Source: Streptomyces spiralis
Lineage (GTDB): Bacteria > Actinomycetota > Actinomycetes > Streptomycetales > Streptomycetaceae
Length of the DNA stretch: 64,000 nucleotides
Direction of reading: 5' to 3'
NCBI RefSeq assembly: GCF_014654675.1
Contig: NZ_BNBC01000016.1
Span: 114,197-178,196, forward strand
Numbering within the stretch: position 1 is the first letter of the stretch; the number at the start of each line of letters is the position of its first letter. The notes under the pieces were generated by a model that did not search any database, was not told the origin of the DNA, and worked only from the letters and a program-made list of their open reading frames with translations. The translations under genes were made by a program, and so were the position numbers. Positions 16,937 through 25,771 of this stretch are shown piece after piece.

Positions 16937-17659
16937 TCAGCGAAGTGACCGCAGCGCCGGGTGGTCCGCGATCACCGTGCAGGAGCCGGGGGCGATCTCC
17001 GTGAAGCCCGCGTCGCGGACCAGGGGGAGGCCGCTGGTGGTGAGTTCGTGCCAGTGGGCGGGGTCGGTGGTGCGGACGGCGAGGGGGAAACCGGCGTCCT
17101 GCCAGGCGGTGCGCTGTTCGTCCGTCAGTTCCCACCAGGCGAGCTGGGCGCCGTGGCCGGCCTGCGCCATCGCCTTGCCTGCGGACATCTCCAGGTCGGG
17201 GTTGAGCCACAGCACCGGGGTGCCGGGGTCGGGGCGGGCCGGCGGTTCCGGGTCGTCGAGGTCGGTGCCCGAGACCTGGAGTTTCGCCAGTTCCTTGGGC
17301 CAGCCGTCCAGCGGGACGGGCGGGAAGACCCGCACCTCCGCCGTCTTTCCCGTGACCGTGATGCCGGGCAGGGCCTCGGCCCGCCGCCACTCCGCGCCGC
17401 GCGCCCGCCGCACCACCTTGCGGATCCGGGCGTCCTGCCAGTCCCGCACGGCCCGTGCCCACTCGCCCTCGCCGACGGAGCGCTCGTCGCCGAGCAGCAC
17501 CAGCACCGCCCGGGCCGCCGTCTCCAGCGCGTCGGTACGCGCCGGGGGAGCGGCCCGCTCGATCCGGACGACCAGCGGCAGCACGAACTGCGGGGCCAGG
17601 TCGCGCGGCGCGGGCTCGGTGCGGAAGGGGCTGTCGGAAGCGGGAGTCTCGTACGTCAC
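16937..17659 (-). CDS. Peptidyl-tRNA hydrolase II (Pth2)-like domain protein
   Basis: A 240-residue protein starting at GTG (VTYETPASDSPFRTEPAP). An N-terminal helical region is followed by a C-terminal Pth2-like fold. The segment LEMSAGKAMAQAGHGAQLAW matches the Lys...Gln/His pattern of Pth2 (K-x-AAQ-x-AHA), and PLVRDAGFTEIAPGSCTVIA matches its C-terminal strand. It may release peptides from stalled peptidyl-tRNA. Streptomyces also has a classical Pth, so this may be a diverged relative. It is divergent from the ABC exporter genes, with 45 bp between starts. Confidence 0.72.
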   Translation of the reverse strand: MTYETPASDSPFRTEPAPRDLAPQFVLPLVVRIERAAPPARTDALETAARAVLVLLGDERSVGEGEWARAVRDWQDARIRKVVRRARGAEWRRAEALPGITVTGKTAEVRVFPPVPLDGWPKELAKLQVSGTDLDDPEPPARPDPGTPVLWLNPDLEMSAGKAMAQAGHGAQLAWWELTDEQRTAWQDAGFPLAVRTTDPAHWHELTTSGLPLVRDAGFTEIAPGSCTVIADHPALRSLR

Positions 17660-17704
17660 GTGCTCAAGTGTGCCAACCGCGGTGCGCGCGAGAGGATGAC
17701 CCCC

Positions 17705-18628
17705 ATGCGAGACGATCTCCGGCTGGACGGCGTCGGCCGCCGCTACGGCCTGCGCGGCCCCTGGATCCTGCGGGGTGTCGACCTGGCGATCCGGCCCGGC
17801 ACCCTGACCCGGGTCGAGGGCGCCAACGGCACCGGCAAGTCCACCCTCCTGCGCCTGCTCGCACGCGTCGACGCCCCCACCGAGGGCAGGGTCACGGGTC
17901 GGCCGCGCACGGCCTACGTCCCCGAACGCTTCCCGGCCGCGCTGCCGTTCACCGCGGTCGGCTACCTCACCCACCTCGGCGCGGTACACGGTCTGTCCCG
18001 GCCGGCCGCCGCACGCGCCGCGGGGGAGTGGCTGGAACGCTTCGGGGCCGCCGCCTACGCCGCCACGCCGATGACGGCGCTGTCCAAGGGCAGCAGCCAG
18101 AAGGTCGCCGTCGCCCAGGCGCTGCTCGCCGCGCCGGAGCTGCTCGTGCTGGACGAGGCGTGGACCGGACTGGACGCCGGCACCCGGGCCGAGCTGGAGC
18201 GTGCCGTCGCCGAGCGGATCGCGGGCGGCGGGGCCGTGGTGTTCGTCGACCACGACCCGCACCGCCTCGCCGGGGCGCCCGACACGACGTACACGGTGCG
18301 CGACGGCGCCCTCGAACGCCGTACGGCGCAGGACTCCCCGACCCCCTCCGGTCCGCATGTCCTCGTCGAGGCGCAGGGGCCGCCGGACGGGCGCCTACCG
18401 GTCGCCGGGCACCCGGGCGTGACCTCGGCCGAGGAGATCGTGCCGGGCACCCACCGGCTCGCGGTCCGCGCCTCCCACTCGGACGTCGTGCTGCGCGTGC
18501 TGCTGACCGCCCGCCCGCCGTGGCACGTGGCCCGCGTGTCCGCCGACCCCGTGGACGCCGATGCCCGCCGTGCCGCCCACGGCTCCGGCCCCGACCGCCC
18601 CGGCCACGACCAGGAAAGCCCCCGATGA
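17705..18628 (+). CDS. ABC transporter ATP-binding protein
   Basis: A 307-residue ATPase subunit with Walker A (VEGANGTGKSTLLRLL), a degenerate signature LSKGSSQKVAVAQAL in place of LSGGQ, Walker B (LLVLDEAWTGLD) and a switch histidine (VVFVDHDPH). The C-terminal 90 residues are an unusual extension of unknown role ending in a charged tail. The ATG at 17705 has GAGAGG at good spacing; an in-frame ATG three codons earlier has none. The stop overlaps the permease start (ATGA), so the two form one exporter operon. The cargo is unknown. Confidence 0.88.
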   Translation: MRDDLRLDGVGRRYGLRGPWILRGVDLAIRPGTLTRVEGANGTGKSTLLRLLARVDAPTEGRVTGRPRTAYVPERFPAALPFTAVGYLTHLGAVHGLSRPAAARAAGEWLERFGAAAYAATPMTALSKGSSQKVAVAQALLAAPELLVLDEAWTGLDAGTRAELERAVAERIAGGGAVVFVDHDPHRLAGAPDTTYTVRDGALERRTAQDSPTPSGPHVLVEAQGPPDGRLPVAGHPGVTSAEEIVPGTHRLAVRASHSDVVLRVLLTARPPWHVARVSADPVDADARRAAHGSGPDRPGHDQESPR

Positions 18629-19296
18629 CCGCCCTGATCCGCTACCAGGCCGCCCTTCTCGTGCGCTCGCAGCGGTGGCTGCCGCCGTTCATTCTCTACG
18701 CGGCGTTCCTCGCCGTGGGCGTGCAGAGCGGCCAGCCGGTGCTCGACTCGGTCGGTTACGCGGCCGCCGCCCTGCTGCCCGTCGCCGCCTGGCTGGTGCG
18801 GATCTGTGTCGGCGGCGAGCCGCCCGCGGCCCGTACGTGCGTCGCGGCGGCGGCCGGGCCCGCGCGGGCCCATCTGGCCTGCCTGTTCGTGGCACTGGCC
18901 GCGGCCGTGGTCCTGGGCACGGCCGCAACCGTCGTCGTCACGCTGATCAGCGATCCGGCCGGCACCGACCATCGCACCCGGGTGCCGATGCTCCAGGCGG
19001 GCGGGGCCGGGCTGCTCGCCGCGCTGGTCTGCGCCCTGCTCGGGACGGCCGTCGGCGCGGTCACGAACCGGCCCGTGCTGCGCTCGACCGGCCGCGCGGT
19101 GCCCGTGATGCTGCTCGCGGCGCTGCTGTCGATGGTGACGACGGGCTCCCCGGCGCAGGCCGCCGTCAGCGGCCTGGTCACCGGTTCGCGGACGGGCCGC
19201 GTCCCGCTGCCGCTGCTGCCGCTGGCCGGTGCGGCGGTCCTCGCGGCGGTGGCGATCGCCGCGAGCTGTGCGCTCACCGCGCGCAGATCACCCTGA
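18625..19296 (+). CDS. ABC transporter permease (ABC-2-like membrane subunit)
   Basis: A 223-residue, almost entirely hydrophobic protein with about six membrane helices (for example FILYAAFLAVGV, ACLFVALAAAVVLGTA, AVLAAVAIAASCAL). It starts inside the stop codon of the ATPase gene, so translation is coupled. It is short and lacks a clear family motif; the role as membrane partner is inferred from the overlap. Its 3' end overlaps the convergent zinc-ribbon-like gene by 9 bp. Confidence 0.8.
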   Translation: MTALIRYQAALLVRSQRWLPPFILYAAFLAVGVQSGQPVLDSVGYAAAALLPVAAWLVRICVGGEPPAARTCVAAAAGPARAHLACLFVALAAAVVLGTAATVVVTLISDPAGTDHRTRVPMLQAGGAGLLAALVCALLGTAVGAVTNRPVLRSTGRAVPVMLLAALLSMVTTGSPAQAAVSGLVTGSRTGRVPLPLLPLAGAAVLAAVAIAASCALTARRSP

Positions 19297-19506
19297 GCAG
19301 GCCGTGCGCTGCGCCTCCTGCCATTCGCAGACCGCGCAGAGAGTGATCCCCTTGTACGACTCCGGGTACTCGGTCGGCTCGCGGCACAGCACGCACTCCG
19401 CGTACGGCGGCCCGTCGGCCTTCGGCGGCCTGGCCGCGTCGATCAGGCAGTAACCGGCGCTGTCGTCGCCGGTGCCGTCGGTGCGGTCCTCGTCGTCCTC
19501 GCTCAT
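19288..19506 (-). CDS. Small zinc-ribbon-like protein
   Basis: A 72-residue acidic protein with two CxxC knuckles, Cys38-x2-Cys41 (ECVLC) and Cys57-x2-Cys60 (LCAVC), spaced as in a zinc ribbon, plus Cys20 and Cys70. The N-terminus is Asp/Glu-rich. It likely binds one zinc ion and may mediate protein or nucleic-acid contact; no specific role is known. It is convergent with, and overlaps by 9 bp, the end of the ABC permease gene. Confidence 0.72.
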   Translation of the reverse strand: MSEDDEDRTDGTGDDSAGYCLIDAARPPKADGPPYAECVLCREPTEYPESYKGITLCAVCEWQEAQRTACSG

Positions 19507-19573
19507 GCACCCAGCCTAGGACGGCGGCGATCAACCCGATCCGTCACGCACGTTCGCAAGGGATCAGGAATGC

Positions 19574-20479
19574 TCAGGAACGGCTGGTCGTCGCCCGGAT
19601 CATGTCGGACACCTTCACAAAGCGGTACCCCTCCCTGCGCAGCTTGGGCACGACCGCCTGTACGACGCGTTCGGTGGTCGGGGCCGCGCTGCGCGTGCAG
19701 TGCATGATCACCACCGAGCCCGGCCTCACGCCGTTCAGCACCTGCCGGGTCACGGCGTCCGCGTCCGTCGCGAACGCGTCCCCGCTCACCACGTCCCACT
19801 GCACGGCGGTGACGCCGAGGCCGCCGAGCGTCCGCAGCGCCTTGTCGTCGTAGCAGCCGCCGGGGAAGCGGAAGTACGGCATCACGTGCCGCACGCCCGC
19901 CTTGCGGAACGCGGCGTCGGCGTTCTCCACGTCGGAGCGCATCCGGTCGGGGGCGACGGTGGGCAGGCCGTAGCAGTCGCCGGTGAAGGAGTAGTGGCTG
20001 TAGGAGTGGTTGGCGAGTTCGAACAGCGGGTCGTTGCCGATGGAGCGGGCCTCGTCCGGGTACTGCACGGCCCACCGGCCGGTCATGAACACGGTGGCCG
20101 GGACCTTCAGGGCGCGGAGCGTGGCGATGAGCGCGGGGTTGTCGAAGTGCTCGCCCGCCGCCGCGCGCGGTCCCTCGTCGGCGGTCATGTCGGCGTCGAA
20201 GGTGAGTGCGACGATCTTGCCCTTGGTCCGTGGGCCGTTGGCGAAGACCGGGGTCAGCCCGCCGGGCCCGGGGGCGAGCGTCGGCGGCGCGGAGGGGGCG
20301 GCGGCCGAGGGCTCGGCGCCGGCCGACGGCTTGGCGGCGGACCTGGCGGGGGCCGGGTGCCCGGCGGCGGGGGACGGGTGCCGGGCACCGGAAGCCTGCG
20401 TGGTGCCGCAGGCGGCAACAGCGGTGAGGGCGGCACTCAGGGCACAGGCCGCGGTGATTCGTCGTACAAGTGAGATCAC
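19574..20479 (-). CDS. Polysaccharide deacetylase family lipoprotein
   Basis: The GTG start gives a lipoprotein signal peptide (VISLVRRITAACALSAAL) with lipobox AVAAC at Cys24. A Pro/Ala/Ser linker of about 60 residues leads to a NodB domain: TFDADMTADEG (catalytic and metal Asp), NHSYSHYSF (two metal His), FRFPGGCYDD and VVIMHCTRS. It should act outside the membrane, removing acetyl groups from a sugar polymer, perhaps peptidoglycan or a surface glycan. The frame extends to an ATG at 20536, but that N-terminus would spoil the signal peptide. The total is 301 residues. Confidence 0.87.
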   Translation of the reverse strand: MISLVRRITAACALSAALTAVAACGTTQASGARHPSPAAGHPAPARSAAKPSAGAEPSAAAPSAPPTLAPGPGGLTPVFANGPRTKGKIVALTFDADMTADEGPRAAAGEHFDNPALIATLRALKVPATVFMTGRWAVQYPDEARSIGNDPLFELANHSYSHYSFTGDCYGLPTVAPDRMRSDVENADAAFRKAGVRHVMPYFRFPGGCYDDKALRTLGGLGVTAVQWDVVSGDAFATDADAVTRQVLNGVRPGSVVIMHCTRSAAPTTERVVQAVVPKLRREGYRFVKVSDMIRATTSRS

Positions 20480-20572
20480 CGGATGAACGTAGGACGACCT
20501 CCGGTCATATGAACGGCAGCACGGCCGTGCGGTCACCCGCCCGGGGGTTCCGTGCCGGAAACGGCCCGCCGG

Positions 20573-22186
20573 TCACCACGTCCTGGGCTCCAGCGGCTTG
20601 GTCGCCGGACCCTGGATCACCTGGCCGTCGGTGTCGAAACGGGACCCGTGGCACGGACACTCCCACGCCCGCTCGGCGGAGTTGAAGGAGACCAGACAGC
20701 CCAGATGCGTACAGCGGGCGGACAGCGCGTGCAGGTTGCCCTCGTCGTCGCGGTGCACGGCGTAGCGGTCGGCGCCGTCACGGACCACGGCGCCTCCGCC
20801 CGGCGGTATCGCCTCCACGGGCGGCGCGGGCCGCAGCCGGTCGCCCACGAAGTGGCGTGCGACCTCCGCCTGTGTCCTGAGGAACGTCGGCGCCTCGCGC
20901 ACCGCCGTCCGCACCCGGCGCGGGTCGTACAACTCCCGCCAGGCGCAGTCCCGCCCGGTGATCAGCGCCGTGAGCAGCCGCCCCGCCATCATCCCGCCGC
21001 TCAGCCCCCAGCCCCCGAAGCCGGTCGCCACATACGTGTGGCGGGCGCCCGCGTGCAGCGGGCCGACCATCGGCACCGTGTCGGTGGGGTCGATGTCCTG
21101 AGTGGCCCAGGAGTGGACCAGGTCCACGCCGGGGAAGTGCTCCCGCGCCCAGGCGGCCAGACGGTCGAAGCGGGCCGGGGTGTCGGCGCTGCCCGGCGTG
21201 AAATGCTCACCGGTGACCACGAGCAGCCGCAGCCCGTCCGCGCCGTCCGGCCCGTCCCCGCTGTTCGGCCCGTCCCCCGCGTACGGCCTGTACGGCGCGG
21301 TACGCACCGAGCGGGTGCCCTCCTCGGGGGTGATGTACATGCCCCCGGGGTCCCGGCCGGCTTCGATCGGTCCCGCGACGACCAGTTCCCGGCGCGGAGA
21401 GAGCCGGGCGAACAGCAGCGCCCGGTCGAAGATCGGATAGTGGGTGGCGACCACCACGCTCCGGGCCCGCACCGTCGCGCCCGTCGCGGTCGTCACCCGG
21501 CACGGCTCGCCCTCGGTCAGACCGCGCACGACGGTGCCCTCGTACACCCGCCCACCGCGCTCCAGCAGGTCCGCCGTCAGGGCCAGCAGGTACTTGCGCG
21601 GATGGAACTGAGCCTGCCCGGCCACCCGGACCGCGCCCGCCACCGGGAACGGCAGCCCGGTCTCCGTCACGAACGACGCGGGCAGCCCCGCCTCCCGCGC
21701 GGCCTCCGCCTCGGCCCGCAGCTCCGCGACCCGGCCCGGGTCACGGACGTAGGTGTACGCGCTGCGCGACTCCCACTCGCACTCGATGTCCAGCTCGTCC
21801 ACCAGCGCCTCGGCGTGTTCGATCGCCTCGGACTGCGACCGGGCGTACAGCCGGGCCGCCTCCACGTCACGGGTGCGCCGCAGCTTGTCGTAGATCAGCG
21901 TGTGCAGCGCGGTCAGCTTGGCGGTGGTGTGCCCGGTGACGCCCGCCGCCACCCGCCGCGCCTCCAGCACCGCCACGCCCAGGCCGGCCCGCGTCAGCTC
22001 GTAGGCCGTGCTCAGCCCGGCCACGCCCGCGCCGATCACCACCACGTCGACGTCCAGGTCCTCCGCCAGCGGGGGACGGGCCGGCGGCCCCGGAGCCGTC
22101 TCCACCCAGTACGAACCACTGACGCGCCGCTGCTCGTGTCGCCCGCCGGGCTGCTCCTGCGCCCCTTCGTGTCTGTGTTCGCTCAT
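20573..22186 (-). CDS. FAD-dependent (DAO-type) oxidoreductase fused to a Rieske iron-sulfur domain
   Basis: A 537-residue fusion. The N-terminal DAO-type flavoprotein domain has VVVIGAGVAGLSTAYELTRA and AAGVTGHTTAKLTALH. A C-terminal FAD-closing segment (YVATGFGGWGLSGGMMAGRL) precedes the Rieske domain (about 440-537). The cluster ligands are in CTHLGC and CPCHGSRFD, with the additional Cys residues expected for a disulfide. A Gly/Asp-rich tandem (YAGDGPNSGDGPDGADG) marks a loop. Substrate unknown; similar fusions are widespread and annotated only as oxidoreductases. Upstream, 22187-22284 contains no gene. Confidence 0.9.
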   Translation of the reverse strand: MSEHRHEGAQEQPGGRHEQRRVSGSYWVETAPGPPARPPLAEDLDVDVVVIGAGVAGLSTAYELTRAGLGVAVLEARRVAAGVTGHTTAKLTALHTLIYDKLRRTRDVEAARLYARSQSEAIEHAEALVDELDIECEWESRSAYTYVRDPGRVAELRAEAEAAREAGLPASFVTETGLPFPVAGAVRVAGQAQFHPRKYLLALTADLLERGGRVYEGTVVRGLTEGEPCRVTTATGATVRARSVVVATHYPIFDRALLFARLSPRRELVVAGPIEAGRDPGGMYITPEEGTRSVRTAPYRPYAGDGPNSGDGPDGADGLRLLVVTGEHFTPGSADTPARFDRLAAWAREHFPGVDLVHSWATQDIDPTDTVPMVGPLHAGARHTYVATGFGGWGLSGGMMAGRLLTALITGRDCAWRELYDPRRVRTAVREAPTFLRTQAEVARHFVGDRLRPAPPVEAIPPGGGAVVRDGADRYAVHRDDEGNLHALSARCTHLGCLVSFNSAERAWECPCHGSRFDTDGQVIQGPATKPLEPRTW

Positions 22187-22284
22187 GGCCGCCGGGTACC
22201 CCGGCCGTACCCGCCTGATCGCGGGCGTACGAGGGCAGCCACGGGTGAGGGCGGGCCGAGCGGTGTGGCCGCCTCAACCGCCCG

Positions 22285-22356
22285 ATGGCTCGATGGCCGG
22301 TTGGCCGGTTGGCCGAATGGCCGGATGGCCGGATGGCCGGATGGCGCGATGGTGCG
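22285..22356. repeat. 8-bp tandem repeat array (9 units)
   Basis: Nine consecutive octamers related to ATGGCCGG (variants ATGGCTCG, TTGGCCGG, TTGGCCGA, ATGGCGCG, ATGGTGCG) run from 22285 to 22356 and stop 3 bp before the SPFH gene's stop codon. The three central units are identical. The period excludes an in-frame peptide repeat. A slippage-prone minisatellite is likely. Confidence 0.88.
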
Positions 22357-22359
22357 TCC

Positions 22360-23376
22360 TCACTGATCGGGCGGTCCCGCCGAGGCGGCGTCGGCGGCGG
22401 CCCGGACGGGCGCGATCGAGGCGGGGTCCAAGGGGGCCTCGGGCGCCCCGTCCAGGGCGGCGGGCTCGGGCTCGGCGTCCAGGCGGGCTTCGCCGGCTCC
22501 TTCGACCTCGGCTTCTGTGGAGCCCGCCGGCGCGGAGGCGTCCTCGGCCGCCGTCTCCGGGGGCGTGGTGAGGCCGAGCGGCCTCGGCTTCTCCGGTGCC
22601 GACGGCACCGGGGGCTGGCCCTGGGCCTTCTCCAGGAAGCGCAGCAGCTCGACCGGGAAGGGCAGGACCAGTGTGGAGTTCTTCTCGGCGGCGACCGCCG
22701 TCACCGTCTGCAGCAGCCGCAGTTGCAGCGCCGCCGGCGTGTCCGCCATCTGCTGCGCCGCCTCGGCCAGCTTCTTGGACGCCTGGAACTCGGCGTCGGC
22801 GTTGATGATCCGGGCCCGCCGGTCCCGGTCCGCCTCCGCCTGCCGGGCCATGGACCGCTTCATCGACTCCGGCAGGGAGACGTCCTTGATCTCCACGCGG
22901 TCGATCTGCACACCCCATCCGATGGCCGGGCTGTCGATCATCAGCTCGAGTCCCTGGTTGAGCTTCTCGCGGTTGGACAGCAGGTCGTCCAGGTCGCTCT
23001 TGCCGATGATCGAGCGCAGGGACGTCTGGGCCATCTGGGACACGGCGAACCGGTAGTCCTCGACCTGGATGACCGCGTTGGCCGGGTCGACGACCTTGAA
23101 GTAGACGACCGCGTCCACCCGTACGGTCACGTTGTCCCGGGTGATGCCCTCCTGGGCGGGGATCGGCAGCGTGACGATCTGCATGTTGACCTTGTAGAGC
23201 CGGTCCGCGAACGGGATGATCATCGTGAAACCGGGCGGGCGTACACCACCGACGAACCGCCCCAGCCGCAGCACCACACCACGCTCGTACTGTTTGACGA
23301 CCCGCGCCGCCGCCGAGAGGTACACCAGACCCGTGCAGCCCGCGGCGATCACGGCGGTCAGTAGGTCCTGAAGCAT
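22360..23376 (-). CDS. SPFH/band 7 (slipin-like) membrane protein
   Basis: A 338-residue protein with an N-terminal membrane hairpin (MLQDLLTAVIAAGCTGLVYL) and a band-7 domain with the slipin signature QYERGVVLRLGRFVGGVRPPG, then VRVDAVVYFKVVDPANAV and LRSIIGKSDLDDLLSNRE. A helical stretch (SMARQAEADRDRRARIINAD) and a long acidic Pro/Ala-rich tail follow. Slipins form oligomeric scaffolds in membrane microdomains. No NfeD partner gene is adjacent, so its protease partner, if any, is elsewhere. The tail (about 265-338) is low-complexity. Confidence 0.9.
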   Translation of the reverse strand: MLQDLLTAVIAAGCTGLVYLSAAARVVKQYERGVVLRLGRFVGGVRPPGFTMIIPFADRLYKVNMQIVTLPIPAQEGITRDNVTVRVDAVVYFKVVDPANAVIQVEDYRFAVSQMAQTSLRSIIGKSDLDDLLSNREKLNQGLELMIDSPAIGWGVQIDRVEIKDVSLPESMKRSMARQAEADRDRRARIINADAEFQASKKLAEAAQQMADTPAALQLRLLQTVTAVAAEKNSTLVLPFPVELLRFLEKAQGQPPVPSAPEKPRPLGLTTPPETAAEDASAPAGSTEAEVEGAGEARLDAEPEPAALDGAPEAPLDPASIAPVRAAADAASAGPPDQ

Positions 23377-23554
23377 GATGACGACTCCTCGCCCAGTCGT
23401 CCGTGCGCCCGTTCGGGGCCTTCTTCAACCATATGCCCCGTCACAGAGCCGTGAGACCGTCCCAGGGCCGTGAACGTGGGACCGTCACACGGCCGTAAGG
23501 TGTCGCCGGGGTGTCGCTTGCCGCGCGGTGGGCGAGGACCGCGCCTCGAGCCGG

Positions 23555-24667
23555 TCAGGGGGTTTCGACGAGCCCCTTGGCGTCCCGGGCGAGTGCCGTG
23601 AGCCGGGATATCGCGCGGAAGTACTTCTTGCGGTAGCCGCCCTTCAGCATCTCCTCGCTGAACAGCTGGTCGAAGGGCAGCCCGGAGGCCAGCACCGGCA
23701 CCTCACGGTCGTAGAGCCGGTCCGCGAGGACGACCAGCCGCAGTGCCGTCGACTGGTCCGGCACCGGCCGCACGCCGGTGAGGCACACGGCCCCGATGCC
23801 GTCGGTCAGCGCGCCGTAGCGGCTGGGGTGCACCCTGGCCAGGTGCTCCAGCAGCTCGGGGAAGTCGTCGAGCGAGGCGTTCTCCGCGGTGTGCGCCGCC
23901 TTCTTCACCTGCTCGTCGGAGAACGGCGCCGGGGCCTCGGGCAGCCCGCGGTGGCGGTAGTCCTCGCCGTCGATGCGCAGCGCGCGGAAGTGCGCCGACA
24001 GGCCCTGGATCTCGCGCAGGAAGTCGGCGGCCGCGAACCGGCCCTCGCCGAGCTTGCCGGGCAGCGTATTGGAGGTGGCGGCCAGCGCGACACCCGCGTC
24101 GACCAGCCGGCCGAGCAGGGTGGACACGAGCACGGTGTCGCCGGGATCGTCCAGCTCGAACTCGTCGATGCACAGCAGACGGTGCCCGGACAGGGTCTCG
24201 ACCGTCTTCTGGAAGCCCAGCGCGCCGACCAGGTTGGTCAGCTCCACGAACGTGCCGAACGCCTTGCGGGCGGGCTCGGCCGGGGTGGCGTGCCACAGGG
24301 AGGCCAGCAGGTGGGTCTTGCCGACGCCGTAGCCGCCGTCGAGGTAGACCCCGCGGGGCCCGGCGGGCGTCCTGGCGGTCTTGCTCCTGCCCTTGCCGAA
24401 GCCGAAGAGGCCGCGCCGGGCGGTCCCGCCCGCGGGGGCTCCGTCGAGCCCGGCGGCGAAGTCCTCCAGGACCCGGACGGCCTCGGTCTGACTGGGCTGG
24501 TTCGGATCCGGGATGTACGTCGCGAAGCGCACCGCGTCGAAGCGCGGCGGCGGCACCATCTCGGCGACCAGCCGGTCCGCGGGGACGTGCGGCTCACGGG
24601 CGCACAGGGACACGGGGGCGGCGCCGGTGACGGGACTCGGGCCGGAGGCGGCAGTGGAGGACGACAC
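23555..24667 (-). CDS. zapE: Cell division protein ZapE / AFG1-family ATPase
   Basis: A P-loop ATPase of 370 residues. YLDGGYGVGKTHLLASLWH is Walker A, LLCIDEFELDDPGDT is Walker B, and AATSNTLPGKLGEGRF is the sensor region; together they define the AFG1/ZapE family. ZapE influences the FtsZ ring in E. coli; AFG1 acts in mitochondrial protein quality control. The GTG at 24667 (VSSSTAASG) is preferred to an ATG 39 bp upstream, because it follows GGGGAA and keeps a short N-terminus. It is divergent from the RibD-like gene, with 37 bp between starts, so the two promoters must overlap. Confidence 0.9.
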   Translation of the reverse strand: MSSSTAASGPSPVTGAAPVSLCAREPHVPADRLVAEMVPPPRFDAVRFATYIPDPNQPSQTEAVRVLEDFAAGLDGAPAGGTARRGLFGFGKGRSKTARTPAGPRGVYLDGGYGVGKTHLLASLWHATPAEPARKAFGTFVELTNLVGALGFQKTVETLSGHRLLCIDEFELDDPGDTVLVSTLLGRLVDAGVALAATSNTLPGKLGEGRFAAADFLREIQGLSAHFRALRIDGEDYRHRGLPEAPAPFSDEQVKKAAHTAENASLDDFPELLEHLARVHPSRYGALTDGIGAVCLTGVRPVPDQSTALRLVVLADRLYDREVPVLASGLPFDQLFSEEMLKGGYRKKYFRAISRLTALARDAKGLVETP

Positions 24668-24704
24668 GGTTCCCCATGGTATGCCGCGTGGAACACTGCA
24701 CCGC

Positions 24705-25532
24705 ATGCGACGCCTGTTCCCTGTGACCGAAGAAACAGCAGCCCAGGCCCCCGGTGAGGGCCGGAAGACCGGTGACGCGAGTGCGCCGGGCGGCCTCGCG
24801 GGCCGGGAGTGGACCCTCGCCGAGCTGGCCGCCGCCTACGCCTATCCGGAGCCCGGAGCCGCGGGGCGCGCGCCGTGGCTGCGGGCCAACATGGTGTCCA
24901 CCCTGGACGGGGCGGCCCAGCACGAGGGCCGCTCGCAGCCCATCTCCAGCGCCGCCGACATGCGGATCTTCGGCACGCTGCGGGCGCTGGCCGACGTGGT
25001 GGTGGTCGGCGCCGAGACGGTACGGCAGGAGGGGTACCGCCCGGCCCGTGCGCGCACGGAGTTCGAGGCCCTGCGGGAGGCGGCCGGGCAGGGGCCGGCC
25101 CCGGCGATCGCGGTGGTCACCGCGAGCCTGGAGCTGGACTTCACGCTCCCGCTGTTCACCTCGCCCCTGGTGCCCACGCTGATCCTCACCGGCGCCGCCG
25201 CGGCCCCGGACCGGATCGCGGCCGCGGAGAAGGCGGGCGCCCGCGTGGTGATCGCCGGGGACGGCATGGGCATCGACCCGGCCCGCGCGGTGCGGGCGCT
25301 GGCCGAGCTGGGCCACACCCGCCTGCTCACCGAGGGCGGTCCGCGCCTGCTCGGCCAGTTCGTGGCCTCGGGCGTGCTCGACGAGCTGTGCCTGACCGTC
25401 TCCCCGATGCTCACCGCGGGGGACGCCCAGCGCATCGCGGGCGGCCCCTCCGTCCCCGTCCCGCACCGCTTCACCCTGGCCTCGCTGCTGGAGGAGGACG
25501 GCTTCCTGTTCAGCCGATACCGCCGGACGTGA
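24705..25532 (+). CDS. RibD C-terminal/dihydrofolate reductase-fold reductase
   Basis: A 275-residue pyrimidine-reductase-like protein. RANMVSTLDGAAQHEGRSQP is the conserved N-terminal strand and substrate loop; VVVVGAETVRQEGYRP and LLTEGGPRLLGQFVASGVLD are the NADPH-binding and C-terminal motifs of RibD_C. The deaminase half of RibD is absent, so it is a stand-alone reductase of unknown substrate rather than a complete riboflavin enzyme. Bases 25533-25771 after it hold a possible small terminator but no gene I can support. Confidence 0.86.
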   Translation: MRRLFPVTEETAAQAPGEGRKTGDASAPGGLAGREWTLAELAAAYAYPEPGAAGRAPWLRANMVSTLDGAAQHEGRSQPISSAADMRIFGTLRALADVVVVGAETVRQEGYRPARARTEFEALREAAGQGPAPAIAVVTASLELDFTLPLFTSPLVPTLILTGAAAAPDRIAAAEKAGARVVIAGDGMGIDPARAVRALAELGHTRLLTEGGPRLLGQFVASGVLDELCLTVSPMLTAGDAQRIAGGPSVPVPHRFTLASLLEEDGFLFSRYRRT

Positions 25533-25613
25533 CGAACCGGGGCGCCCCCGGCACCCCGACGGGCACCCGGAACCGCCGCGCCCCCGGCAAGCGGAACCGG
25601 ACACTTCCCCAAC

Positions 25614-25630
25614 CGGAATCGATAATTCCG
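25614..25630 (+). terminator. Small hairpin followed by TTTT after the RibD-like gene
   Basis: CGGAAT-CGATA-ATTCCG is a perfect 6-bp stem with a 5-nt loop, followed at once by TTTT. It could end the upstream transcript. Alternatively it could be an operator of the next gene: the half-site AATTCCG recurs exactly 30 bp downstream (25624-25630 and 25654-25660). Confidence 0.4.
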
Positions 25631-25771
25631 TTTTGTTGATGGTGTGTGCACTCAATTCCGGCGAAACCGACGCCGACGCAAGGCAGGATGGTTTCTGCTG
25701 GGGACTGGTTCGGCCCCCGGCCGTAGGCAGAGGGCGGCGCGGCGCGGCCCTCGGAGCAGAAAGGGCGCCTG

